A stretch of DNA of 7,116 nucleotides from positions 1-7,116 of the forward strand of contig JAOZIG010000468.1 in NCBI GenBank assembly GCA_026014515.1. Reading direction: 5' to 3'. Below, one piece after another: positions 1 to 6,541 of the stretch (within the stretch, counting starts at the first letter, position 1; every line of letters begins with the position of its first letter). A program made the position numbers and the translations under genes. Origin of the DNA: Candidatus Bathyarchaeota archaeon (GTDB taxonomy: Archaea > Thermoproteota > Bathyarchaeia > TCS64). The notes below the pieces were generated by a model. The model was not told where the DNA came from. It did not search any database and saw only the letters and a list, made by a program, of their open reading frames with translations.

Positions 1-91
1 GTTCAGCAGCCCCTCACGGTATAAGCCAAGGAAAAAAGAGTACTTTGACGAGATAGCTGAAAAGATAAGAAAAGAGATTGAGGCTACCTGA
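1..91 (+). CDS. C-terminal end of an unidentified protein (partial at 5' side)
   Basis: The second forward frame is open from the window edge to a TGA at 89-91 and encodes about 29 residues. The peptide begins FSSPSRYKPRKKEYFDEIAE and continues as a lysine/glutamate-rich stretch ending in EIEAT. It reads like a basic linker followed by a charged amphipathic C-terminal helix, as in many soluble archaeal proteins. The other two forward frames offer nothing better; frame 1 stops at 22-24. The tail overlaps the 3' end of the opposing flavoprotein gene by 8 nt, a tail-to-tail arrangement like that at 4957-4968. Too little is visible to name a family. That it is a real gene end is an inference from the open frame and the residue composition. 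Confidence 0.5.
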   Translation, partial: FSSPSRYKPRKKEYFDEIAEKIRKEIEAT

Positions 92-1772
92 GATACTCAG
101 TGTAAGGCCATGAGGTTATACAGCCATCAAGATACTTTGCCTTCTCAAAGCCGAGGCCTGTAAGCATACGTTGTGAGATATATGCGCGTACCCCGATGAC
201 GCAGTAAGTGATAATCTCTTTGTCCTGTGGTAGTTCGTTGTGTCTTGTCTTGATCTCATCCAGTGGCATGTTCATTACTCGTTTGTCCTTGAAGCCCCCT
301 GCCTCAAACTCGTCCTTGCGTCTGATGTCCAGTAGGATGAAATCCTCGTCGCTGTCCAGCTTAGCCTTCAACTCGATGGGAGATACCCCGAACGCGATTC
401 CCTGAATCTTGTTCCTGATCACGTTAGCACTGTGCTGTATCGCGTCAATTGCCGTACTATAAGCCGGCGCGTATCCGAGGTCTAGGTCAGCGATTCCTTT
501 TACGTTGGAGCCGAACTTGATAGCTGTAGCGGCCACATCAATGCGTTTTACTCCATCGCCTTCACCGAGCACCTGACAGCCTAAGAGTTTGCAGGATTTT
601 CTGTCCGCGATGAGCTTGATGATTGTATACTTGGCTCCCGGAATATAGCTACTGTAATCGTAGCGTGGAGTGATAGTAGTCACAGTATCGTATCCTAGGC
701 TCTTCGCCTTCTTCTCGGTGAGCCCCGTTGTTCCACAGTTATAATCGAGTACCTTGAAGACCGCGGTTCCACCTACCCCGGGAAACTTCATCTCCATCCC
801 ATGGATATTATCAGCGATAACCCGTCCATGCTTGTTAGCGGTGCTTCCGAGGGGAGCGAACATCTTCTCACCCGTCAATATGTTTGTACACTCGACACAG
901 TCACCGCCAGCGTAGATATCGGGGTCACTGGTCTGAAGATACTCGTTAACCGCGATTGCCCTTGTAGAACCAATCTCTAAACCAGCTTCTACGGCAAGCT
1001 CAGTATTCGGACGTACACCAATCGCCAAGATCACCATATCAGCTTCAACGATTCGTCCATCAGCGGTCTCGACGCCGACAGCGTTACCGTGCCCATCGTC
1101 CAGTATCCTGGCTGCGGGGCTGCCTTTGACTATCTCGACACCCTTGGATACTAGATAATTTTCTAGTAGCTGTGCCATCTCCTCATCAAGCAGATTGGGT
1201 ACAAGGGTTGGCATCATCTCTAGCACTGATGTTTTACAGCCCCTCGCAACAAAAGCGCCACAAGTTTCCATACCGATGAGCCCCCCACCTACTACGGCCA
1301 CCTTGCTGCAGCCTAGGTTCACGGCGGTCTTGATGGCTTCTGCGTGATGAGGGTTATAGAGCCTATGTACGCCATTGAGTTCTGTACCCTCCATCCGAGG
1401 CACGAAGGGGCTTGCTCCCGTGGCTAACACTAGTTTATCGTAGGGTAGGTCTCTTGTCTCGCCTGTTCGTAGGTCTTTTACTGTTACTGTCTTGGCTTTC
1501 CTGTTGATCTTCAGTGCTTCTGTCTGGTCAAAGACCGTGAATCCCTTCTGGTCTCTGAAATACTCGGCGTCTCTTATGGTGGCTCCGCCTAGAAGCTCGT
1601 CATATTCTGTGATTATGTCTTCAATATAGTAAGGCATACCGCAGCCTGCATAGCTCAGTAGGTCTTGTCGCTCGATTACTGTAATCTCTGCATCTGGATC
1701 GAGCCTTCTGAGTCTAGCAGCGGTTTTTGGTCCAGCCGCTACGCCTCCAATAATTAGAACCTTGATTGCCAT
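84..1772 (-). CDS. CoA-disulfide/persulfide reductase-like FAD-NAD(P)H oxidoreductase with C-terminal rhodanese domain
   Basis: This is a 562-residue cytoplasmic flavoprotein of the pyridine nucleotide-disulfide oxidoreductase class. The N-terminal FAD dinucleotide fold has GGVAAG at residues 9-14. The single redox cysteine is C44 in SYAGCGMPYY, the pattern of CoA-disulfide reductases and NADH oxidase-like enzymes rather than the CxxxxC of glutaredoxin/lipoamide types. The NAD(P)H site is GGGLIG at 162-167 and the second FAD motif is YAGGDC at 287-292. The dimerisation domain follows, with LGYAPAYSTAID at 432-443. A rhodanese domain occupies about 465-562 with its active-site loop YCVIGVRAY and persulfide-carrying C524. 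Characterised fusions of this type reduce CoA disulfide, CoA persulfide or polysulfide with NAD(P)H, so a sulfane-sulfur or thiol redox role is likely; the exact substrate is not readable here. ATG at 1772 is well placed: the FAD motif starts at residue 9, and a TATA-like box lies 26 nt upstream with no Shine-Dalgarno. The gene follows the hydrolase gene on the same strand but appears to have its own promoter. Confidence 0.93.
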   Translation of the reverse strand: MAIKVLIIGGVAAGPKTAARLRRLDPDAEITVIERQDLLSYAGCGMPYYIEDIITEYDELLGGATIRDAEYFRDQKGFTVFDQTEALKINRKAKTVTVKDLRTGETRDLPYDKLVLATGASPFVPRMEGTELNGVHRLYNPHHAEAIKTAVNLGCSKVAVVGGGLIGMETCGAFVARGCKTSVLEMMPTLVPNLLDEEMAQLLENYLVSKGVEIVKGSPAARILDDGHGNAVGVETADGRIVEADMVILAIGVRPNTELAVEAGLEIGSTRAIAVNEYLQTSDPDIYAGGDCVECTNILTGEKMFAPLGSTANKHGRVIADNIHGMEMKFPGVGGTAVFKVLDYNCGTTGLTEKKAKSLGYDTVTTITPRYDYSSYIPGAKYTIIKLIADRKSCKLLGCQVLGEGDGVKRIDVAATAIKFGSNVKGIADLDLGYAPAYSTAIDAIQHSANVIRNKIQGIAFGVSPIELKAKLDSDEDFILLDIRRKDEFEAGGFKDKRVMNMPLDEIKTRHNELPQDKEIITYCVIGVRAYISQRMLTGLGFEKAKYLDGCITSWPYTEYLR

Positions 1773-1793
1773 AATTCAAAATGTATGCTAGAG

Positions 1794-1802
1794 TATTATA
1801 AA
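1794..1802 (-). promoter_or_regulatory. Archaeal-type TATA box for the flavoprotein gene
   Basis: Read on the minus strand the box is TTTATAATA, centred about 26 nt upstream of the ATG at 1772. The sequence between box and start has no GGAGG-like element. This spacing is what archaeal TBP/TFB promoters give when transcription starts at or next to the start codon. It lies in the 44-nt gap after the hydrolase stop codon, so the flavoprotein can be transcribed independently. The six bases TATAAT also match a bacterial -10, but no -35 element lies at the right distance. Confidence 0.6.
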
Positions 1803-1816
1803 ATGTGACAAAATTA

Positions 1817-2602
1817 TTACAGAATTGAGAAGAAACTTCTCAATCTGTCTTCCATCGGCTTCCCCATAGCATACGTGTTATGCTCCACGCCTTCAAATAA
1901 CTCAAGGGTCACCTCGGCACCTGCTTTTCTCAATGAGGATGCTAGTGGTATGGCGTTGGTCTCTGCTGGTATGTTCTCGTCTTTGGCTCCATGATAGATT
2001 ATGGTTCGTGGTAGTGGTGTTCCTTTTGCTAGTTTCTGGAGCCTCGGCATGGGGTCATAGGGCTGTATTTTTTTGATGGCTTCTTCATCAGAGGTATCCT
2101 CGGGTAAGCCGTAGGCTTTGAGGCATACGTCCTTGAATTTCTGTTCACGGATCGTGGCGGAGAGGTTAGCAACTGCCTGCATCACTGCTACCTGTTTTAC
2201 TCGTCCAGCGAATGGTCCGAGGATAGAGTTCCATATCAATGCGCCTCCTAGTCCACCCCCCATGAAGCCTAATCGGCTCATATCAAGCCCCTCCACCGCG
2301 TCTAGGTGTTTTAACAGGGCTGCGTTGGCGTCTACGGCACAATTGTTGCCCCAGTGGTCGCCACAGGCGTGGCTTCCTGCTATAACTGCTCCTGAGTCAG
2401 CCATTACTGCTCGTAGGTAGGCGGTTTTTGATGGTGTGTCCAGCCAGTCTGATTCTCCTTCTCTGATGTATCCGCGTGCTCCGTGGTGGTGTATGACTAC
2501 TGGTGCGGGTTTCGCTGGGTCGTATCCGGGTGGTGTCCAGATATAGCACCATTCGCCTCCCGCTTTGAAGTAATGTTTCTGCTCTCCTTTCTCAAGCTTC
2601 AT
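1817..2602 (-). CDS. Alpha/beta-hydrolase fold protein with catalytic serine replaced by glycine
   Basis: About 261 residues in the alpha/beta-hydrolase fold (dienelactone hydrolase/prolyl oligopeptidase-like esterases), probably cytoplasmic with no signal peptide. Numbering from the TTG start described below, the oxyanion region is VVIHHHGARG at 38-47. The strand and nucleophile elbow read LGFM-GGGLGG at 114-123, where active enzymes have GxSxGG: the serine position is G120 (codon GGA at 2252-2254). The expected acid is D211 in HGAKDENIP and the expected base is H244 in EGVEHNTY, so only the nucleophile is missing. It may be a non-catalytic binding protein or may use another chemistry. ATG at 2602 is preferred. 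An in-frame TTG three codons upstream (2611) would add MII, and the TATA-like box suits either choice. It is divergent from the MFS gene and upstream of the rhodanese flavoprotein on the same strand. The fold is secure; the function is not. Confidence 0.88.
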   Translation of the reverse strand: MKLEKGEQKHYFKAGGEWCYIWTPPGYDPAKPAPVVIHHHGARGYIREGESDWLDTPSKTAYLRAVMADSGAVIAGSHACGDHWGNNCAVDANAALLKHLDAVEGLDMSRLGFMGGGLGGALIWNSILGPFAGRVKQVAVMQAVANLSATIREQKFKDVCLKAYGLPEDTSDEEAIKKIQPYDPMPRLQKLAKGTPLPRTIIYHGAKDENIPAETNAIPLASSLRKAGAEVTLELFEGVEHNTYAMGKPMEDRLRSFFSIL

Positions 2603-2632
2603 AATAATCAATATGATCTAGGGTTAGTGAAG

Positions 2633-2640
2633 GTTAAAAC
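2633..2640 (-). promoter_or_regulatory. Candidate TATA box for the hydrolase gene
   Basis: On the minus strand this reads GTTTTAAC, centred about 34 nt before the ATG at 2602 and about 25 nt before the in-frame TTG at 2611. It would give either a leader of roughly 8 nt or a leaderless TTG start. It shares the heptamer TTTTAAC, in inverted orientation, with the MFS gene's TATA candidate at 2682-2690, so the two divergent promoters look alike. It is weaker than the box at 1794-1802. Confidence 0.35.
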
Positions 2641-2681
2641 AATATTCCAGTAAACGGGTTTTGAGAGTCATATCATAGTAT

Positions 2682-2690
2682 CTTTTAACA
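2682..2690 (+). promoter_or_regulatory. Candidate TATA box for the MFS transporter gene
   Basis: The sequence CTTTTAACA is centred about 27 nt upstream of the ATG at 2713, the distance expected for an archaeal leaderless transcript. The bases directly before the ATG (ACACAATAGGGT) contain no convincing Shine-Dalgarno. It would drive the MFS gene and probably the reductase behind it. Confidence 0.45.
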
Positions 2691-2712
2691 CAGCACCGCA
2701 ACACAATAGGGT

Positions 2713-3870
2713 ATGAAAAAACAGGACGCTGGAATTGTTTCTCTCACCCTCGCGTTATGTACTGCAGCGACCGGTCCACAGTTTGTAGCGTTAAGCCTTC
2801 TTATGATTGACATCAGCGAGACCCTCGGTACGCCTATAACGGTGATGGGACAGCTGAACACTGTTTTCAGCGTCATTGCGATTATTATGAGCCTCGCTAT
2901 GGGGGTTCTTACAGTCAGGTTCCAGCCGAAGAAACTGCTTCAGACAGGGATCGTGACCTTGTTTGTGGGTGTGGTCTTGGCTGCGGTGAGTCCTAATTAT
3001 GTGACTATGATGGTGTCGTATGTGCTGTATGGGGTAGGTCTTAGCTTGGTGATTCCCATCGCTAACTTGCTTATCGTCCTGTTTCCACCTGAGCAGAGAA
3101 CCAGTATAATGGGGCGGGTTTACTCTGGTAGAAGCCTCACCAGCATCATCGCTACCCCGGTTATCGGTTTCCTTACGGCTGCGTTTGGGTGGCGGATGGG
3201 TTTCGTGGGCTTTGGCTTACCTCTGATCGCTTTAACTGGTTTACTTGTGGTGTTAAAGATACCCAAACAGCCAAAACAAGAGCAGAAAGAGGATATAACA
3301 AAGGGCTTCAAGGAGATCAAAGCCAATAAGAGTGCCGCTGCGTGTCTAGTGGGAGCGACTTTGGCGCTTGCTTTCTTCAACAGCATCATGGTGTATAATG
3401 GAGCCTATCTTAGAGGAATCCTTGGTTTTAGTATCGAGACAGCCTCACTGATCATGAGCGGCTTATTTATCGCAACTGCAGCTGGACAGGTTACCAGCGG
3501 CGCCTTCGCTAGACGCTTTGGGGTTAAGAAGACAACCTATCTCGCTACATTCCTCTGTGGGGTCAGCTTTTTCGCGTATCTTACCGTCAATCTGCCAGTG
3601 GGTTTCGCCTTGGTAGCCTCTGTAATTGGTACCGCTGCAGCGGGTACAACCATGACTGCGCTCAGTAGCTTTGCCCTTGAGCAAGTCGCTGAGAGTAAGG
3701 GAACTATGATGAGTCTTTTGAGCGCCGGGATTAGTTTCGGAGGTATGCTGGGTTCAGCTATTGGTGGTGTAGCCATTGATACTGTTGGGTTCAAGGGATA
3801 TGGAACTATTATGTTCGTGATGAGCCTCGGAGCCGCTTATGTTTTACAGAGATGGACAAAAGCAGTCTAG
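2713..3870 (+). CDS. Major facilitator superfamily transporter
   Basis: A 385-residue polytopic membrane protein with the size and two-halved layout of a 12-segment MFS carrier. The first half has hydrophobic segments at about 8-30, 45-66, 77-93, 97-123, 141-160 and 163-182. A charged cytoplasmic loop rich in Lys, Gln and Glu at about 183-208 divides the halves. The second half has segments at about 209-230, 240-262, 274-292, 295-318, 330-355 and 362-379. A degenerate motif A follows TM2 (MGVLTVRFQPKKLLQTG, 63-79), and its second-half equivalent is GAFARRFGVKKTTYL (263-277). FGWRMGF at 158-164 is typical of the end of TM5. The substrate cannot be read from sequence. A flavin reductase gene follows 36 nt downstream on the same strand, which suggests a small organic substrate or product. 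The start is chosen from the TATA-like box 27 nt upstream and because TM1 begins immediately after a short basic N terminus. Confidence 0.93.
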   Translation: MKKQDAGIVSLTLALCTAATGPQFVALSLLMIDISETLGTPITVMGQLNTVFSVIAIIMSLAMGVLTVRFQPKKLLQTGIVTLFVGVVLAAVSPNYVTMMVSYVLYGVGLSLVIPIANLLIVLFPPEQRTSIMGRVYSGRSLTSIIATPVIGFLTAAFGWRMGFVGFGLPLIALTGLLVVLKIPKQPKQEQKEDITKGFKEIKANKSAAACLVGATLALAFFNSIMVYNGAYLRGILGFSIETASLIMSGLFIATAAGQVTSGAFARRFGVKKTTYLATFLCGVSFFAYLTVNLPVGFALVASVIGTAAAGTTMTALSSFALEQVAESKGTMMSLLSAGISFGGMLGSAIGGVAIDTVGFKGYGTIMFVMSLGAAYVLQRWTKAV

Positions 3871-3877
3871 CGAAGGG

Positions 3878-3899
3878 TTGTTAAACAATGGTTCATTGT
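3878..3899. promoter_or_regulatory. Two overlapping palindromes in the MFS-reductase gap (possible operator)
   Basis: In the 36 nt between the two genes, TTGTT-A-AACAA (3878-3888) is a perfect 5-bp-arm palindrome. It overlaps ACAATG-GTT-CATTGT (3885-3899), a perfect 6-bp-arm inverted repeat ending 7 nt before the reductase ATG. It could be an operator for a winged-helix repressor or a weak hairpin. The TTAAAC within it lies about 23 nt before the ATG and could act as a poor TATA box for separate transcription of the reductase. The function is inferred; only the symmetry is seen. Confidence 0.35.
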
Positions 3900-3906
3900 C
3901 AAGGCT

Positions 3907-4968
3907 ATGAGTAATCTGTTTGAGCCATATCAGATCAGGGACATGCTGGTACGGAACCGTTTCATGAGAAGCGCCACCACCAGCGCCTACGCTGATGAGG
4001 AAGGCATAGTAAACGAGACTATAATCAGACACTATGAGCGGATGAGCCGAGGCGAGGTGGGGCTCATCATCAAGGGACACTTGTACATCATGGATAACGG
4101 TAAAGCCCATGATGGCATGGCGGGGATAAGCAACGATAAACAAATACCCATGCTACGGAAGCTAACGGACGCTGTTCACAAGCATGATGGGCACATTGTG
4201 GCTCAGATCAACCACGCCGGAGTCGTGCATCAACCAGACAGAGCAGGACCAAGCAAATACAGCGAGGACGACTGGACAGCCCGAGAGATGAGCACAGACG
4301 AGATAGAGGCAGTGATAGAGGGCTTCGGTGACGCAGCGGAGCGAGCCATGCAGGCAGGCTTCGATGGAGTAGAGATTCACGGAGCCCATGGATACCTGTT
4401 AAGCCAGTTCTTGAGTCGTGATGTGAACAAGCGAGATGACAAGTGGGGTGGAAGCCTTGAGAAACGCATGAGGCTGGCTCTTGAGGTTTATGATGAGATA
4501 AGGGGTAGACTTGGTAACGATCCTGTGCTCATCAAGCTCAACAGTGATGACTTCAGTCCATCGGGTTTCACAGTAGAAGACGCAATACAAGTATCAAAGG
4601 CACTATCAGACAGGGGAATAGACCTTATCGAGATCAGTGGAGGTGGTAGAGGGCGAAGACAAGACCTGAGAGAAAGGGCACGTCACCCAGAGTACTCTGA
4701 AGCAGACTTCGCTGGACACGCTATAAAGATTAGAAAAGCAGTCAAACCCACGCCTATGGCTCTGGTGAGTGGATTCAAGACGTTATCTGCTATGGAGAAG
4801 GCTGTTAATGAGGACTTGACTGACATGGTGAGTCTTAGCAGACCTTTCATTCGTGAACCCGGTTTAGTGGCGAGTATGAAGAAGGGACAACGAGAGTCTA
4901 CTTGTATAAGGTGTGACGCTTGCAGGGCTAACTTCGGTGTAGCCATGATGCAGTGTCTACTTGAATAA
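3907..4968 (+). CDS. Old Yellow Enzyme-family FMN oxidoreductase (NADH:flavin oxidoreductase/NADH oxidase)
   Basis: A 353-residue soluble TIM-barrel flavoprotein. Old Yellow Enzyme relatives transfer hydride from NAD(P)H through FMN to activated C=C bonds of enones, enoates or enoyl-CoAs. Visible family marks are the N-terminal NRFMRSATTSAYADEEG (17-33), the FMN-contacting Q100 in VAQINHAG (98-105), and the substrate-anchoring pair H158/H161 in EIHGAHGYLLSQFLS (156-170). RDDKWGGSLEKRMRL follows (176-190). The phosphate-binding segments are VSGFKT (287-292) and SLSRPFIREPGL (309-320). The C terminus has cysteines 333, 336, 339 and 350. This spacing resembles, but is not identical to, the 4Fe-4S ligands of 2,4-dienoyl-CoA reductase. 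The FAD/NADH domains of that longer enzyme are absent, so this is a short single-barrel member. It probably shares a transcript with the MFS gene. Its 3' end overlaps the opposing permease gene by 12 nt. The start at 3907 fits the family's N terminus; upstream there is only a weak AAGG. The substrate is unknown. Confidence 0.93.
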   Translation: MSNLFEPYQIRDMLVRNRFMRSATTSAYADEEGIVNETIIRHYERMSRGEVGLIIKGHLYIMDNGKAHDGMAGISNDKQIPMLRKLTDAVHKHDGHIVAQINHAGVVHQPDRAGPSKYSEDDWTAREMSTDEIEAVIEGFGDAAERAMQAGFDGVEIHGAHGYLLSQFLSRDVNKRDDKWGGSLEKRMRLALEVYDEIRGRLGNDPVLIKLNSDDFSPSGFTVEDAIQVSKALSDRGIDLIEISGGGRGRRQDLRERARHPEYSEADFAGHAIKIRKAVKPTPMALVSGFKTLSAMEKAVNEDLTDMVSLSRPFIREPGLVASMKKGQRESTCIRCDACRANFGVAMMQCLLE

Positions 4969-6528
4969 CCGTTCCCTTAGCTTCTGGTAAGCTATCTTTA
5001 TTCTTTCACGGTTCAAACCATCCGTGCCAAGAACACCGTTGGGGAACAAAGTAAGAGAAGTCACCAAAAATAGCATGGGTAATAGACCCTGCCACTTCTC
5101 AACGGCTAAACCGAAAAATATGAAGAACAAGTCCTTCAACAAGTCCTGTGCCAAAGCCACAAACAAGCCCCCAAGAATGGCACCATAAACATTATTGACA
5201 CCGCCAAATATCGCACCAGACATAACGGTTACAATCAAACCATCAGGACCAGCCACAGATACACTGCTACGAATGGTCATGATGCTGCCAACAAGAGCAG
5301 ATAAAGCCCCACTGATAAACCAGCTAACAAGATGAGCACGATACGTGTTAATACCTATGGTACCTGCGAGGTCTTCATTCTCAGCTACCGCCCTCAGACT
5401 TAACCCAATTCTATCCTTTGTCAAGAAATGCCTGAGCCAGAGCACAAGGAGGATACAGGCAGCAACGCTAGTAAAAGCGATACCCGGTATTCCTCTGTAC
5501 CCAAAGTCATAGTATCTTAGATTGTATCCTCGGACTGTGCTACCGCCGCTTACCTCGTATCTTGCCCACCAGTTGAAGATGTAAGCGATCTGGGGAAGCA
5601 CCATGGAGATGATGAGGAAAGTGAATGTCAATGTAATGTCTTGGTATCCTCCATTTCGTCTAATGGGACGCACTATACCCAGATAGAGCCCAACGCCCAC
5701 CAATCCTCCAACAAAAGCCGCGAATACCCAAGTATCATAGGGATGGAAATTAAGGAAACGCGTCAAGAAGAAGCTCACCATGGCACCTATGGTTGCGTAG
5801 CTTGTGTGCGCAAAGTTGGGGAAGCCCTCCATCATGTATGTGAATGTGAATCCGACTGTCAGCATGATCATGAATACGATGTTTATCACGGTATCCAGGT
5901 CAAAGGGTAACTCAATTTCGTCAACATCACCAGCTGGTGTCTGACCCGGATAATGGCAGGTTAATGTGCTTCTTGTCTGGTTGAACAACTCGAATAATCC
6001 TGTGAGGTTCCCATCAACATTGTTTTCCACCATCAGGGTGATGGTTCTCCCGCTGTTTGTGCAGTTCCAGTAACCGATGTATCCTGTTCTGTTCTCTACA
6101 GGAGTACTTCTATCGAATCGTTGGTACTGGAAAATATGATCATTGATGGTGGTGTTTACATAGCCATCAAAGCTGTACTCAGTGAAACGTGGATCTGAGT
6201 AATTATAGCTACGTTCTATTGCCTCGGTGAAGTTCATAGGCGTCCATTCACGCCAAGTAAACACGATACTGGGAAGCTCTGTCTCGTTATCGTACTTCAG
6301 ACGATACATAACGCCCTCGTTGTATGAGATATACTCGTCACCCAGTTTACTGAAGTTGAACCTCATCCCCCGTTGGAGCTCAAAATTGATTCCAGCGCCA
6401 CCATAAAACTTGGTATCGGAGTCGTCTTCCTCCCAAACCACAGGGTTCTGATAATTGTTGAAAGCAGTGACAAGGAGGGCTATACCTATGATGGCGGCGA
6501 CGGTGTTCCGGGTCAGGGTAGTTGTCAT
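4957..6528 (-). CDS. LivH-type ABC transporter permease with N-terminal sequon-rich ectodomain
   Basis: A 523-residue membrane protein. Residues 205-523 form a complete core of the branched-chain amino acid (HAAT) permease family. GFPNFAHTSYATIGAM (235-250) corresponds to the NxAHGxxxxxGA region of LivH. GLSLRAVAENEDLAGTIGIN (375-394) is the cytoplasmic loop that contacts the ATPase. About eight hydrophobic segments lie between 211 and 495. Ahead of this core is a non-standard extension: an anchor helix (about 9-23) and a polar domain (about 25-205) that should face outside. It contains nine N-x-S/T sequons (N58, 81, 99, 109, 125, 146, 155, 174, 183) and two cysteines (C156, C191) that could pair. 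LivH proteins are usually near 300 residues. The ectodomain might receive or hold the substrate, or replace part of a binding protein; this is inference. The start is fixed by a GGAGG 8 nt upstream that overlaps the previous gene's stop. No LivM, LivG, LivF or LivK homologue is in the window, so the partners must lie upstream or elsewhere. Confidence 0.9.
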   Translation of the reverse strand: MTTTLTRNTVAAIIGIALLVTAFNNYQNPVVWEEDDSDTKFYGGAGINFELQRGMRFNFSKLGDEYISYNEGVMYRLKYDNETELPSIVFTWREWTPMNFTEAIERSYNYSDPRFTEYSFDGYVNTTINDHIFQYQRFDRSTPVENRTGYIGYWNCTNSGRTITLMVENNVDGNLTGLFELFNQTRSTLTCHYPGQTPAGDVDEIELPFDLDTVINIVFMIMLTVGFTFTYMMEGFPNFAHTSYATIGAMVSFFLTRFLNFHPYDTWVFAAFVGGLVGVGLYLGIVRPIRRNGGYQDITLTFTFLIISMVLPQIAYIFNWWARYEVSGGSTVRGYNLRYYDFGYRGIPGIAFTSVAACILLVLWLRHFLTKDRIGLSLRAVAENEDLAGTIGINTYRAHLVSWFISGALSALVGSIMTIRSSVSVAGPDGLIVTVMSGAIFGGVNNVYGAILGGLFVALAQDLLKDLFFIFFGLAVEKWQGLLPMLFLVTSLTLFPNGVLGTDGLNRERIKIAYQKLRERLFK

Positions 6529-6536
6529 CTATTTTT

Positions 6537-6541
6537 CCTCC
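6537..6541 (-). promoter_or_regulatory. Shine-Dalgarno of the permease gene, overlapping the upstream stop codon
   Basis: On the minus strand the junction reads TAGGAGGAAAAATAGATG. The stop codon TAG of the acyltransferase shares its G with the GGAGG, which is followed by 8 nt and then the ATG at 6528. This is the only strong ribosome binding site in the window. It decides the permease start and suggests translational coupling of the two membrane proteins. Confidence 0.8.

Noticed and set aside
1794..1802. Bacterial sigma-70 -10 box (TATAAT)
   Set aside because: No -35 hexamer lies at 16-18 nt upstream, and the 26-nt distance to an ATG without Shine-Dalgarno fits an archaeal TATA box better.
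2118..2420. Forward-strand open frame of 100 codons inside the hydrolase gene
   Set aside because: It lies antisense to a gene with clear fold motifs; the serine/alanine/proline-rich peptide is typical of a reverse-frame shadow.
2483..2491. HHH (residues 41-43) of the hydrolase as a metal site
   Set aside because: The stretch aligns with the oxyanion-hole strand of alpha/beta-hydrolases, where HxHG-type sequences are usual; no other ligands are evident.
3888..3890. Earlier ATG upstream of the flavin reductase
   Set aside because: It is 19 nt before 3907 and so out of frame with the reductase; it lies inside the palindrome.
5641..5910. Forward-strand open frame of 89 codons inside the permease gene
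   Set aside because: It is the shadow of a strongly supported membrane-protein gene; its peptide has no recognisable motif and no start signals.
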